Position numbers and translations under genes: made by a program
The notes under the pieces: model-generated
Told to the model about the DNA's origin: nothing
Databases searched by the model: none
What the model saw: the letters and a program-made list of their open reading frames with translations, nothing else
Part shown: one piece after another, positions 1 to 11,732 of the stretch
How positions within the stretch are numbered: position 1 is the first letter of the stretch
Layout: every line of letters begins with the position of its first letter
Assembly (NCBI GenBank): GCA_031002005.1
Contig: JARYHS010008074.1
Coordinates: 346,914,932-346,978,931, forward strand
Direction of reading: 5' to 3'
Length of the DNA: 64,000 bases
Origin: Vandiemenella viatica
Lineage: Eukaryota; Arthropoda; Insecta; Orthoptera; Morabidae

Positions 1-1333
1 TCCAGATGAGTCGAAAGTACGCTGGAAGCTTAGTGAGTGAAATCCTTAAAGTAGCTAGAGAAAGACGGTATGGCTATACATGATTGTCGTTCACAATGTT
101 ATGACAATGCTGCTGTGATGGCTGGTCACCAAACTGGTGCTCACGAAATAATAATCTGGCGATATTTATGAATTGTGGTAAACTCAATTTGGTTGATGTA
201 CTGTACATACAGCCAAGTAGGATGCTATAACTTTTTCGGGACTACTGAAACTATTTATACATTATTTTCTCGTTCCACTCTGAGCTGGGAAAAACTCATG
301 AACTCCGAGCCGTGGTTGTAAAGCCAGAGTTTGGAACAAGATGGAGTACAAAGATTTAACCAGTAAAGCCAATTATCAAATATCTTGAAGGTTAAAAAGT
401 GGCTCCAGGATCCTAGCATGAATTTTCATGACGCTGCCTTGGACATAAAGCCTTCCTAGACCAATTTACTAATGAAGAAGAGAGGTTAGTTAATGACGGA
501 CTCCAGAAAGTTTTCAATCTTTGCCAGGAATGAGATGTAGTGATTGAAAGATGTCAAAGGTGGAAAAAACGCATAGCTGGATAGTATGCTAAGAACACTG
601 GTGACTGCTAAGGAAGATTTAGAATGAATTATGAAGGGATCGCTGGATCTTAGTGTGAAATGAGCGAAAGGTTCAGTCGTCTACATGAAACCGAAGCCAG
701 ATTTATATGTCTCCTAGATATTAAAAACTGTTATACGATTGCGACCATTTAAAGAAGAAGTCTAAAGAATTTTGAGATTTCTATGGCTGTGATGCAAACG
801 GAAAACAGTTATATGAAGAAATATGGAATGTTTGAATGCTATTATTCACAAGAAAAAACGTAAACATAAAAAATCTGAAGAGCTTCTTGAATTCATTGTT
901 TAGTACGTAGAGTCGTAGATGAGAACGACTTTCAGAATCTGCGCATTTCAGTTCAGATTATGGCTACGATTGCATAGCCATCGCAAGTTGCGGTTGATCA
1001 GTAAGCTAAAACTAAATACTGTCGTATCTGAGGGCTATAATGGGTCAAGAAAGGTTATGCGACATACCTTTGCTCAGTGTTGAGCGGAAAAACACCGAAG
1101 AATCAGATTTCGAAAATGTTATTAATTTATTCGCGTTCGAGGATGGAAGGAAGGTATAGTTTTCAGTTTATTACTATGAAACAATTTTTTTTCTAAAATA
1201 TAAAGTAAATGCTTTTTTGTAAGATTTATGATTGTTTATTTAGTGTATCTCCTTAGTTTATATTTAAATAATTTGCGAAAGGGAGCAATTTCAATGTTTG
1301 TCCTAGGTGCCATTTTCGATTGGTACGCCGCTG
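1..1333 (+). pseudogene. hAT-like transposase relic (DUF4371/ZMYM1 type), 3' part with terminal repeat
   Basis: Translation in several plus frames gives scattered blocks like the DUF4371/zinc-finger-MYM1-type hAT transposases: DCRSQCYDNAAVMAGHQ from 82, FFGTTETIYTLFSRSTLSW from 232, VVVKPEFGTRWS from 312, and a C-terminal block from 1040 to a stop at 1157-1159 that contains QERL and LLSVE, as in the hAT dimerisation region. Frames change and stops intervene, so it is dead. The 5' part lies outside the window. The segment ending at 1333 reads, on the minus strand, CAGCGGCGTACC, a good hAT-type terminal repeat, and repeat R1 begins exactly at 1334. I infer that the element inserted into R1 and that 1334-1341 (AACATATG) is its 8-bp target duplication. 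Family call is fairly secure; the exact end is inferred. Confidence 0.7.
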
Positions 1334-2639
1334 AACATATGTGACAGTAAATGAGCTATACATCGCAAGCTATGTTGCTTGCATGTATGATAGTTTTTGG
1401 TGTTTTGGAAGCAGACGACGCCAGTGGCTGGAAATCGTTGGGGATGATGATGGGATTATTAGACATCAGTGAAGAAGGGGACGCTACAATTAAATTTTTG
1501 CATCCCTAAAGACCCTCATCATCATTTTATTGGCCAAAGTGCCAAATACACATCTGCTTGCTGTTACACATCCTCCAGCAACATCAACTGGAAGAGTCTA
1601 TCAATTCCCTACAGACTTTATTAGGTTGATCCAAGAAAGAATGAGTCAGATTAAAGAACTTAAATAGTACTATATCTAGGAAAACTTCCAACAAAAATTA
1701 TTTTTTAGTTACATTTTTCTTAAATATTATGTATTGTAAATATGAGAATTTTATATTTGTCAAAATCCACATAAACTTGAATCTTTAAAGGTTAATAAAA
1801 TATTAATCAATATTTCAGAGAAAAAAGTAATTAAAAAGATTTTGCAAATAATAGAAATAACAAGCCCTCTGTTATATGCTCAATGTTTAGTAAAATAACA
1901 CATTAAAAATTGTGTTCATAACTCTTTTTCCAGCAAATAATAGATAGTTATGTAAACAAATTGGATAATTACATTTTTTCAAAAATTATATTTAATTTTA
2001 AAAGTATATATAATGAAATGAAAAAGCCATTAATTTTATTTTTTAATGACAGAACACACTTCTAGGATCATTAGGAAAAAAAAAAGAATTTTTTTGAGTT
2101 ATTATATTCCCTTTGGTTGATATTGACTATAACGTGTTACACACTTTCAGAAAAAAATTCATCAAAATTATTTTATATCATATATTTCAAATATTACTTG
2201 GAATTTTTTCATATTTTTTTCTGGTATCCTCATGCTTTCATTAATATTACTGTAAATTTTCATAAAAATTGACTGAAAAATATAAATGCAATAGGCTATA
2301 AATTATTTTCAGTCAAAGAGCAGAATTGTCAGAATTTCGAAAATATCAAACATTCAAAATTTCGATTGTCTGTAAAATGAATAAACCAAACTGAGAACCA
2401 AAAATTGAGGTGAATACTTTTCTATATAAGAACTCACCAAGATTCATCAAAATCCGTGGCGGTGGGTGTCAAAATGTCATTTTTTTGGTTGAATTCACAT
2501 GTAATGACCGTCAACTGTCAATTTTTTTAATGGGTCTTGTGTATCTTAGTTTCCTAACTATAAGTAGAATATGAACTGTAGTTAATCATTAAAATGAATA
2601 CAAGTCAGTATAATACATTGATGAATTTTTTGTAATAAC

Positions 2640-2882
2640 CAAGCTTGGTGGATGAGCAGTTATACTTGGGCCTGGCATTCAGGAGACATGTTTAAATTCC
2701 CATCCAACCATTCAGACTTTGCTTTTCTACGGTTACCTGAAATTACTCTGGGCAAATGCCAGGATGGTTTCCTCATAAGGCCATGAGTTAATCTTGCCCA
2801 TTCATTGGCCCTCCTCCCCCAATCATCCCCTCCTATCCTGACTCTAAGGCCCTCAACATCAAATAACTGTAAAGCCCAAAAC
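2640..2882 (+). repeat. tRNA-derived SINE (family S) inside R1, left copy
   Basis: A tRNA-like head with a degenerate B box (GTTTAAATTCC) is followed by the body shared by the other family-S copies in this window (GGCAAATGCCAGGATGG, then the pyrimidine-rich tail region). The apparent minus-strand ORF over it is only a reading of the repeat. The same SINE sits at the matching place in the right arm. Confidence 0.7.
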
Positions 2883-3137
2883 AAAAATGGAAAAATGTTT
2901 GTGAAAGATGATGTACTGCTAGGGAAATTCAGTTATGCTTGTGGTGACTGAAAAATAGGCTGCTGAATTCAAATGTGGGTTTGCCTACTTGGTGATGAGT
3001 CAGAAATATGTACAAAAAGTGTAACTGAAGCATTAATTATTGGGCAAATGTATGATTGAGCTTCGAGTACCTACTCTTTAATTTAAAATGAATGAAATTG
3101 CAGAAGCTACATGCACTTCAGAAGAACTGTACATCCC

Positions 3138-3191
3138 AAAAAAAAATAAAAAAAATAAATAAATAAATAAAAAAAAAAAATAAAAAAAAAA
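3138..3191. repeat. A-rich low-complexity tract with TAAA units
   Basis: A run of A broken by AAAT and TAAA units between the SINE and the deleted mariner of the left R1 arm. In the right arm it is reduced to a run of T at about 48,166-48,179. Confidence 0.8.
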
Positions 3192-3344
3192 TTGTGAAAT
3201 GAGATGACATGCTAGGAAAAGTCATAAATGCTAATGGTGACTGGAAAGTAAAGATTTCCTCGCTCCCCCTGATGAGCTGCATAGTTCTCCCACCCTGACC
3301 TTCCCATTTCTTTGCTCCAGTGTGACTTAAAAATGTTTTACAAA

Positions 3345-3665
3345 ATTAATGGTTCTGTCAACTGAGAGGTTTCTACTGTAATATGATTTTTGAATGCGAA
3401 AAAAGTACACCTATCAACATTCACAGATAGATAACAGAAGTTTTTGGTGAAGTAATGGATGAACCTACTGTTCAAAAATGGTGCATCATGTTTGGTGACA
3501 GCTGGACAAACCTTTATGGAAATGACAAACTGAAAGAGGGCATTAATGACTTGTTCAACAGCTTGGTAGCATGTTGAAGGCATAGAAAAGCTGGTTAAAT
3601 GGTATGGCAAATGTTTAAATTTGAATGGTGACTTCTTAAAAAAATAGTTAAGGTATAAAATATGT
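3345..3665 (+). pseudogene. Internally deleted mariner relic in R1, left copy
   Basis: Plus-strand frames give EVFGEVMDEPTVQKWCIMF from 3437, which resembles the second helix-turn-helix of mariner transposases. Shortly afterwards GIEKLVKWYGKCLNLNGDF resembles the C-terminus of the same proteins; compare the mariner at 61.3-62.7 kb. The catalytic core is missing, so this is a deletion derivative. The right-arm copy keeps about 290 bp more of the N-terminal region, so the left copy lost that piece after the two separated. Confidence 0.65.
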
Positions 3666-4445
3666 TGCAATGAAGTCTTCACAGGTGTATTAATGGACTG
3701 TGTTGTATTTTGATGGCTGTATCAGATGTGAGCTAGCCATCAAAATATTGTGTTTTTACAACACATTCCAGCTGCAACAATGAAATTTAGCTGGGGGTTA
3801 TGAAAAGGTCTCGATGTTAGCTGTAACGGTGGACATGTTATTTAGAATCTGATGTCTATGGAAGTTTATGCGGGGTTCATAAAACGATCGCCAATTTGTC
3901 TGAATACTTTCACCACAACAGCTAACCGTCAGAACAAAACAAAAAAGACAATGCTGAAAGTCACTCGGTATATTCATCAATTATTTCATACTCTATCAGA
4001 TTGCATTATACACATTGTAAAATACTGATCGGACTCCTAAAGCTACATTTGAAGGCTGCGAGTCTTCAGAACAGAAATTCAGCATTAACACATAATTGTT
4101 TTTGAAAAAATTTACAAAAGTCCCCAAACCAACACAAAATCATAATAATGTTCAGCGTTTCACAAAATTTACAAAGTACATCACTGAAGCCAAACAACTG
4201 GAAAAATTCCAAGTTATTTCTTGACCGAAATATTTGTCTCCAAAGTGTTACATGATGAAAAATTTCCAAGTTCTAATACTACCCGATCACTGCTACAACT
4301 ATCGTGGAGGGTGCTTCCCAACAAACTGCTCCAATGAGGAAATAATGGCTGCCTATTTTACTCTCGTGATCGAGCAGTATTTCTTTCTCAAGGTAACTTA
4401 TTTCAGTCTGATCTTTCTGAAACTTTACAATTGTGTAGAATTGAT

Positions 4446-4473
4446 TTATATATATATATATATATATATATAT
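4446..4473. repeat. (TA)n microsatellite
   Basis: About 14 uninterrupted TA units. The same microsatellite occurs at the corresponding site in the right R1 arm (46,600-46,624). Confidence 0.95.
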
Positions 4474-5145
4474 GGCCTGTGGTAAATTTTCTCCTAAGTC
4501 TCTTTGTTTTGCCGTTATTAATTTCTGTAAGTTGGGGTTGTTCATTTTCGTTATTTGTTTTGTTTTAAAAGTATTTGTTCCCTTGCATAGATTTTTACAT
4601 CACCGGATTCCTTTTAATTTTTTCTTTAATTTTACATGTCACAGTGGCTGCTTTTACTCGGGTGTAATCTTTAGTTTTTCATTATTGCACTTCATTTTTT
4701 AACTTTGATTTTCCCCACTGGCACACTCTTAAAATTTCAGAAATGCATATCTCATTTATTTGAGTATCATTTTAAATGATGCTTGTGCCATTCGAATTAC
4801 CTATTCTATTCTTTGATATTTATCTTGTTTTTAACAAATTCCTGTTTCTTAATCATATCTTTAACTTGTGTCAATGATGCAATCTTTGGGTACAACGTCT
4901 AAAGCCGGGACCACACGCTTGCCAAACCTCGTCAAACTGTCACAAATTGAAACGTGCGGATAGGGCGATAGGCTTGACTTGAGTAGGTTTGCAGGCACTT
5001 GAGGCTGATCCGACCGAGTGTCGGTTTTTGGCAAAACAAAGGCGTTTGCGGCAAGTGCTTGCGAAGCGGCTACACGTTTGTGCGATCTTAGTATTGTTTG
5101 TGCCCTGACGACGGACAAAACGTGCGTTTCTTTTTGCTGTGTTAA

Positions 5146-5668
5146 GGTCCGCGTACACTAGGGCGGATCGCATCGCGTCGCGTCGCATCGCAGAAATGCG
5201 TCTGCAATCGCTTACATTGATTCTAATGGGTTAACGCACAACACAGGCGGGTCGAGTCGGGGCGGGGCGGGCCGCGTCGCATCGCACGGCCGGATCGCTT
5301 GGCCAGGCGTACATTAAAACCATGAAAAACATTCATTTTTCTGTATTAAAAATAAAGAGAACCGCGATTCTGTAGAACTGTTGTAACATGTTTGCCATCT
5401 ACTGTGCCTAAGAAATGCAGAAAATTACTTTTTAAATTAAACCCATTGCCTTTTCTGCTTAATTTTCTTCAATTAATATATAAGAATAAGAGCCCTTTGA
5501 CTGATGTGTCCATTTGCAGTGCAGAAGCGGCTGAATAATCGTCGAGAACCGAAGGCGGTGACAAAAGAAATGCGACTCGCTGCGTCCAGATGTGCGTTGC
5601 AGCATTTTCGCTCAATGCGATGCGACCCGATGCGATGCGATGAGGCCCGCCCTAGTGTGCGCGTACCT
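5146..5668. mobile_element. TTAA-flanked TIR element (MITE), nested
   Basis: The left end GGTCCGCGTACACTAGGGCG and the right end (reverse complement GGTACGCGCACACTAGGGCG) form imperfect TIRs. TTAA lies at 5142-5145 and 5669-5672, as for piggyBac-type or Kolobok-type elements. Subterminal regions are rich in short CATCGC/GCGATG units. No ORF resembling a transposase is present. Superfamily is inferred from the TTAA. Confidence 0.7.
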
Positions 5669-5847
5669 TTAAAGTGCTGCAAGAGAAATGAATAACTTGT
5701 CCAACGAGGTGAGGATATTTTAAAATTCCCCAAATGCTGCCAAGTAGAACTCTGCAAAGACCATTAAAAAAAGTAGCTCATGTTTGGAGTCGTTTTAGTG
5801 AAGTTTTAAATAAAAGTCATGCAGATTAAAAAAAGAATTTCTTACTG

Positions 5848-6075
5848 TCACATTTCGTAAACATTTAAAGAAAAAAAAGGTTCTATTCGCTCTGACTCAC
5901 GTATAAATTTATTAATTTGGCTGGTATAGTACAGCTTCTCTGAAGTTGAATTTTCTATAGAAGTCATAGGTGAAACTTCATTCAGCGAACATTCAGAATC
6001 AGCATATCTGATCAGGCAGAAGTTACCAAACTGACCAGATGGCTCAAAAAGAAGCTCATTAAATGTTTGTTCCAT
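5848..6075 (-). CDS. Unidentified 75-residue ORF, possible terminal exon inside the TIR element
   Basis: Minus-strand ORF starting at an ATG at 6075 and ending at 5848. Just upstream, on the same strand, TTTTTGATTACAG gives a good splice acceptor, so it may be the last exon of an accessory gene of the surrounding transposon. I do not recognise the product. It has no obvious motif, signal peptide or membrane segment. It may equally be chance ORF sequence. Confidence 0.2.
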   Translation of the reverse strand: MEQTFNELLFEPSGQFGNFCLIRYADSECSLNEVSPMTSIENSTSEKLYYTSQINKFIRESERIEPFFSLNVYEM

Positions 6076-6361
6076 AAATTCTCTGTAATCAAAAATTAAT
6101 GGATAAAGACATTATAATGCCGTTAAAACAATTATTATAGATTTCTAATTATAAAACAATATACTTATGTTAAATGAAATTCAAGCATGAAGCTAAATAG
6201 TAATCACAGTTGCATGAATGAAATGTAAATTAAATGGTACGGTTTCTGTGGATTTTTAACATCCACGATCTTCTTTGCCGCCTTTCGCGTTTTTAGTTTT
6301 TTTAATAAAAATAAGTTAGGCTAAAAGTTATGCCCGACACAACCTAGACGTCCGTCATGTT

Positions 6362-6695
6362 CAGGGGCGTAGCTACTATGGGGCTAGGCGGTGCACCGGG
6401 GCCCTCACGCTCAGGGGGCCCCCAAGCATACCTCAAGGGGCCCCTAAGTGCACCTCTATGGGCCCTCAAGCGCAGTTTAGCTCTACCGTCGTCTAAGGGG
6501 CCCCTGAGAACACAGAAGCCCCTCACCAAGGGCCCTCGCTGATCAGGGGGGCCCAACCACTGCTCAGGGGCCCCTAAAGAACGATTCAAGGGCCCCGATC
6601 CTCAGTTCAGGGGGCCCCTACCAGCACCCGTCTGGCCTGAGGGCCCAAAATAAATTTTTTGCACCGGGGCCCTTGTTGACCTAGCTACGCCACTG
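6362..6695. mobile_element. Small non-autonomous hAT element with 8-bp target duplication
   Basis: Ends are CAGGGGCGTAGCTA and, from the right, CAGTGGCGTAGCTA, the usual hAT form. GTCATGTT is perfectly duplicated at 6354-6361 and 6696-6703. The 334-bp body has no ORF of interest and is built largely of spaced GGGGCCCC/GGGCCC palindromes. It is nested in the TIR element at 4905-6824. Confidence 0.93.
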
Positions 6696-6828
6696 GTCAT
6701 GTTTGCTTCTCCAAAACACAAGCGCACAAGCAAGCGTGTGGATGACGATTTTTGGCTCCCCAAAATTATCCAAGCGTTTGTAGAGGCTTGGAGTTTGTGA
6801 CAAGTGCCAAGCGTGTGGTCCCGGGGTA

Positions 6829-7770
6829 AAGTTCCATTTTTTATCCTGTAAATATAATTTTACTTTAAATCTGATGCTGTTTAGTTACTTTCTTTAATTT
6901 TGGCTATCGTTTGGTCATATTTTCAATCTTCTAACTGTTTTATTTACGGAATAGTATTTCTTTATACCACTAAAAATACATAGGATTTACTGTCGGGCTT
7001 TAATTTTTGTCAAGGAGTCTTCATAGGTGCTGAAAATATATTGCCATTATAAAATCATGTTTATCTATTAAAATGAAATACTTGATTGTTTGTACGGTAT
7101 TATATTGTCATTTGGCTACTCGATAATGTCATCATAAACATCTGGTGAGTATAGCTACTTTAAAATTTGTTTGACTTCTTGAATAAAATTTTCTGATAAT
7201 ATAAACATTGTATCAAAATGCTTGTTTACAATATTTTTCGTTTACTTTTATTTTTTAACCTTTAGTTTTTACGTTTTCATTTCATACCGCTCCAATTTTG
7301 ACTTTGAAAATCCTTTAATATCAAGTTGCAATACTAAAGCTTTCAGTTATCTCTTCCTATAGGCTGTGTAAAACTAATTTCTACTTTACACGAACACCCA
7401 TAAGGACTTCATTGCAATCTTACTTCGGGAAATTCTCTATTCTTACATCAAATGTATTGTAAAATCAGTTTCATTTCACTATCATAAAAATATACAGAAA
7501 AACAAATATTCTTTACTTTTCAAATGACGTTTGTATTTTGCAGTCAGAATTCTGTATAAAAAAAGCTTTCCTAACAAATTATAAAAATCACATTTATATA
7601 AAGCTGATTAATATTTTAACAAGAACGAAACTGATTTGTTTATTGATTTATAACTACGGATGAGACTTCTGTTCACAGTTCACTCCAGAGTGAAACCAGC
7701 AGTTGTTACTAAGACTGGTGAGTGAATGGTAAAATTTGAACCTGGCACCGTGATTCAGTTTTCAATACAA
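6829..7770. other. Unassigned AT-rich stretch
   Basis: No ORF over 60 codons, no clear TIR and no similarity to other parts of the window that I can see. It lies between the TIR element and the (TATTG)n-type tail of the LINE relic. Confidence 0.6.
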
Positions 7771-8680
7771 TACAATACATTCATTTTCCATTGATCCAAT
7801 ATAAGAGACTGGCTCTGTGGGGTGTGGAAAGTTGTCAATTTACAGATAAACAGTTGCATAACAAAATAATAAGTACACCAGTAGATGTACAGTCATAGCA
7901 TACATGGTACATTAAACAATTCCATAACAAAATAATACATATACCACAAGATGTACAGTCATAGCATACATGGTAAATTAATTATGTAAACTACATTTAC
8001 ACAAGCTACTGGCAGTTATTTTTTAGATACCTTAGAAATAAATTCTTCGACAGAGTAGGAAGTAGTTGTCAATTAAAAATTCTTTCAATTTTTTCCTGGA
8101 TTTATACTTATCATCTGCTAGACATTTAATATGTGTTAGGAGCTTATTGAAGATATGTATCCCTGAATATCGGACCCCTATTTGAACACATGACAATGAG
8201 TTGTAATTCTTGTGAAGATCATTTTTACTTCTAGTGCCATAATTGTGTATTTTACTATTTGTTTCAAACAAAGTATAATTTGTGCACTACAAAGGACATT
8301 AATGTGTATGAATACTCAGACGTTAATGTTAAAATCCCTAACTTCTTGAACAGCTATCTGCAATGAAGTTACTAACTCCACACAGTAATTCTTATTACAC
8401 GCTTTTGGGCTCCGAACACTTTGTCTCTATGTGTAGAATTGCCCCACAGAATATTATTCCATATGACAATAAGGAGTAAAAATAAGCAAGAACTAGCTTC
8501 CTCATACGGAGATCACATACAGCTGAAATTGTACGAATTGCAAACGTGGCTGCACCCAATCGCTTTAGTAAGTCAGAAACATGTACTTTCCAATTTAAAT
8601 TATGATCAATATACAAACCTTTCACTCTCTCGATTTGGCCTTATTGATTTCAGTTGTTCCTGAAATCACCCCTGACAATT
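7771..8680 (-). pseudogene. Non-LTR retrotransposon relic (Jockey/CR1-like), 3' end of reverse transcriptase
   Basis: The minus strand at 8625-8395 encodes GLYIDHNLNWKVHV and SLLSYGIIFCGA, typical of the RT thumb region of Jockey/CR1-like LINEs. The minus strand at 8271-8032 encodes HNYGTRSKNDLH, GVRYSGIHIFNKLLTHIK and a C-terminus ending near 8032, typical of the end of the same ORF. The frames are broken between the two. Downstream on the minus strand the sequence ends in TATTG repeats at about 7770-7785, the expected LINE 3' tail. It is 5' truncated; the catalytic FADD region is not visible. Confidence 0.8.
7856..7987. repeat. 66-bp tandem duplication in the LINE 3' region
   Basis: Two adjacent copies of a 66-bp unit containing GATGTACAGTCATAGCATAC (at 7884 and 7950) with few differences, lying in the 3' untranslated part of the minus-strand LINE. 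Confidence 0.85.
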
Positions 8681-9181
8681 GCAATGTTGGTTCCAATGTT
8701 GATTTCCTTCCTCTTCTTTGTCATAAGCCCTATTGAAGTTTGAATGGCCGGATTATCAGAAAGCTATAATGTCACCTGGAAAACAAGTCTAAATATTGGA
8801 TGGAAGCCAGGTGTCCATTGCCAAAAGAAAAGGGCAAAGTTGATTCCATCAGCCCAAAAATTATGGCATTAATTTTTTGAAGTGTTCAAGAGATTTTGTT
8901 TGTTTATTTACTACCTTTAATGATAATCAGAGATTAATATTAATTATTTTTTTGATCTTGGGGTAATTATGTTTAATAATAATTTTAAATTAGATATTTC
9001 TTTGTTAGAGAAACATCTATTCAGTATCTAGAAGATAGGGCAATACTATATAAACTTTTTATTTACGGGGACAGAGAGGCCATTACTGTGGACAGATTAC
9101 AGCTGGACTGTGAAAAAGATGGAAAACGGTTTAATTTTCTGATATATCCCGTCTTTAGCAAAAGAACATTGAATGTGAAGG
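8681..9181. other. Unassigned stretch
   Basis: No convincing ORF. Possible further decayed LINE sequence near 8690-8730, then AT-rich sequence up to the hAT-type element. Confidence 0.5.
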
Positions 9182-9423
9182 CAGGGCCGGCGCTAGGATT
9201 TTGGGGCCCGGGGTAAGCGTTCTTAGCAGTCACGTATGCAGTTGGGGGCCCTTGGCCTATTCATCGGTTAGGGCCCTCCCTCAGACCAAATGGGCGACCT
9301 TTTTTTTAGCTCTACAACTTGTCGAGCCGAGCGGGGACCCTTGCCGCCGGTGATCGGGCCCTCCAACAGGTGGGCGGGCCCCGGTACATTTCGCCCGCTT
9401 ACCCCACCCTAACGCCGGCCCTG
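9182..9423. mobile_element. Small non-autonomous hAT element with 8-bp target duplication
   Basis: Ends are CAGGGCCGGCGCTAGG and, from the right, CAGGGCCGGCGTTAGG. TGTGAAGG is perfectly duplicated at 9174-9181 and 9424-9431. It is 242 bp, GC-rich, non-coding, with several GGGCCC motifs as in the element at 6362, though the TIR differs, so it is a separate family. Confidence 0.93.
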
Positions 9424-9634
9424 TGTGAAGGAAAGGAAAGTTGTTGCTTGTTTGCAAAATTAACTTGGGAATATGGTTTGTTCAATTAGTGTACTGGTCA
9501 TTGTCATAAAAATTTACTACATGCTAGTTAAAAGCATAATTGAAGTATACTCAATAAGATTCTCATAAACCATGGTACATTAGGAATTTATTAATTTCTA
9601 CAAGATGTTGGAGCTCGTGTAACCGATATTTAAT

Positions 9635-10060
9635 ATAATTGTGATGGAGCACAGAGACGTGGAAATTTCCCTTCACACAATTTTTTTCCCCTTTCCTACT
9701 AAGACCTATTTTTGCCCTCTACAAATTTTAACTTTAAATTCTTTCAGCGTTTTTTGTTAAATTATTAATGATTTCTCTTGGTAACTTATTCCAATCCCAT
9801 GACCCCCATTTTCTACGAAAGAAAATCTTCCCACATCCTAGTGCATGAAATAGAGTGCCAGCTTGTGGCGATGGTTATCTTAATCCTGCCATGCATTACT
9901 TGTAATTCTTACACCAATATCTTTGCACATCTCATTACCAATATACCCTATTGTACATATCTTTTTCTGTTACACATCAATGTAAATTTTTCTTGCTTGA
10001 CTCGGAAAAAGGTTGAAGCAAATGACTGCCCCTTGATAAGAGAACTTGCGAATTAACATT
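9635..10060 (-). pseudogene. LINE-X, 3'-terminal fragment (copy 1)
   Basis: The sequence matches the minus-strand 3' end of the LINE at 18,755-19,140: the same order of short blocks (GGAGCACA, TTTGCCCTCTACA, AACTTATTCCAATCCC, AATCTTCCCACA, GTGCCAGCTTGTG). It is a 5'-truncated, diverged copy without intact coding sequence. Confidence 0.75.
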
Positions 10061-11699
10061 TTTTTTTTCTCTGCAAACTCATTCTAACATTATACGATAT
10101 AACAGGATCTTACCACAATATGTACTAACTGCCTAATGTATCAGCATAACTAGTCAGTAAAGTAACCTTTTTTTATAATTTATTTCACAGGAAAGAAGAA
10201 TCTTACAGTGAATGAAGGACATCTTTATGGCGTCCATTGCCTTAGTAATGTAATTGATCATGGTTGTGCCTCATGAAGTAAAACAAATGTAATCAATAAG
10301 ATTGTGCGATGGTTCACCGAGACACCTGTTTATGACTATTCATGTTGTATTCCTGATTCGACAGTAGATACTAAAACTTTTAATCGTTTCTTGATGTTAC
10401 CATATGAATTTCTTGGTATATTTAACAAAGACTGATTTTGTTCCAGTTTCTTAGGTCAGTGAAAACATAAGATATGGATCCAATCATCCAGATCGCTAGG
10501 TTACTAATATAAACAGTATATATTGGTTTTGGAATTTTACGTCCTTCAACAGACATTTTTATCCCGACTACAGAGCTGGTTCTAAATTTGAACATTTAGA
10601 AAGAAACTGATTCATATTGTTCATTTTAAAATTTCTGCTAGTGCTTGGTAGAGAACATTGTAAATTCACTGCCTCGATCGCTAGGTATTGCATACGGACG
10701 ACGCGTAGTGCCACGTGTATTGGGCTGGAAGTAGTGGGAGGGGAGTGGCGGGGCGGCAGATAGGGGCTGTGGGGGAAGTGGGAGGAGGGAGAGGTGACTG
10801 AGTGGCAACTAGCCCCTCACTCGACTCGGCAGCTGCACACGTAGTGGACGCATTGTTGGCGGTACCCAGAGCACACGCACCGTGAGTGACAACTCGAGCA
10901 TGCTACAAACATGTTTGCTTATGTTGCTTCTCTAAAACTGGGCACGTGAACTGTCAGTAAAATCACGTTCTCCCTGTAATCCTAGTTTAGCAATAGCATT
11001 TTTTCCCTGCCGGCTACTTGACTATCCAAAAACTGTTCAGATCCTGGAAACTCGTCTTCTTGCAAGTTTCGGCACACCCTAAAACCATTGCCACCCAAGA
11101 GAAACCGCTGTCTCTTACTGTAAATTCCTATTTTCTGATATTTTTCACTGGACGTTGTTATTAATTATAAGCTTTTAGTAACAAATCGTAATGACTCCCT
11201 TGACCTGGTGTTGTCACACTTTGAGAAGATAGAGGAAGAAACTGCAAAGCGGTAAGATAATAAAACTCTTGATAGGCCTGCGACCTGTTGAGCACCATCT
11301 GGACGGCAACATCTGTTGCCACATCAGACGGGCGAATCGATCGCTCCGCTAACACCTCTCGGTGACGCCGGCATGGTGCAATTTAAACGTCGGAAGAATT
11401 AATTCATAATTTCATTTGTGTTGTTACTGCACCGAGTGAAGCGAAAACAGGCCAGGCGTGCAACTCTTAAGCAAGCAGTGACCACCTGCGTTTCTTCTTC
11501 GAGAATATCATAATTTATTTGTTAATGAAATTACAACGTTCATACGAACACAGAATAACATTCTCTTCATATCTGCCTGTTGCAAGAATTACCAGTAATT
11601 ATTGACTGCAATCACTGATACGTTTGCCTTAATTCTAGGTTTTTTTCCCTAAATGAAGCGTTATTAAGTAGATTACAAAAACATCTACAGCATACATTG

Positions 11700-11732
<33 letters not shown>

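Larger units (their letters stand above)
1334..4751 (+). repeat. Repeat family R1, left arm of a long-range inverted repeat
   Basis: This stretch matches, in reverse complement and with high identity, 46,313 to about 50,038. Its first 1.17 kb also matches 50,160-51,393 in direct orientation. It opens with a decayed copy of a small coding domain (see 50,103-50,480), then AT-rich sequence, a SINE, a deleted mariner and a TA microsatellite. All these are shared by the right arm, so they were present before the copies separated. The left arm lacks short blocks that both right copies keep (for example near 1690 and 1815). Homology stops at 4751 on this side. It could be a mobile-element family of about 3.8 kb or an inverted segmental duplication; the sequence does not decide. 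Confidence 0.8.
4905..6824. mobile_element. TIR DNA transposon, possibly PIF/Harbinger-like, carrying nested insertions
   Basis: The ends are inverted copies: CCGGGACCACACGCTTGCCA on the left and, read from the right end inward, CCGGGACCACACGCTTGGCA. TAAA occurs just outside both ends, consistent with a short TAA-type target duplication as made by PIF/Harbinger elements. The interior holds repeated fragments of the terminal sequence, a TTAA-flanked element (5146-5668), a small unidentified ORF (5848-6075, minus) and a hAT-type element (6362-6695). No transposase is readable, so it is non-autonomous or decayed. The superfamily is inferred from the target site only. Confidence 0.65.

Noticed and set aside
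2660..2884. 74-codon ORF with an almost identical partner at 48,427-48,651
   Set aside because: It is a reading of the SINE inside R1; similarity reflects the repeat, not a protein family.
3338..3682. 114-codon minus-strand ORF
   Set aside because: Antisense to a deleted mariner whose motifs are on the plus strand.
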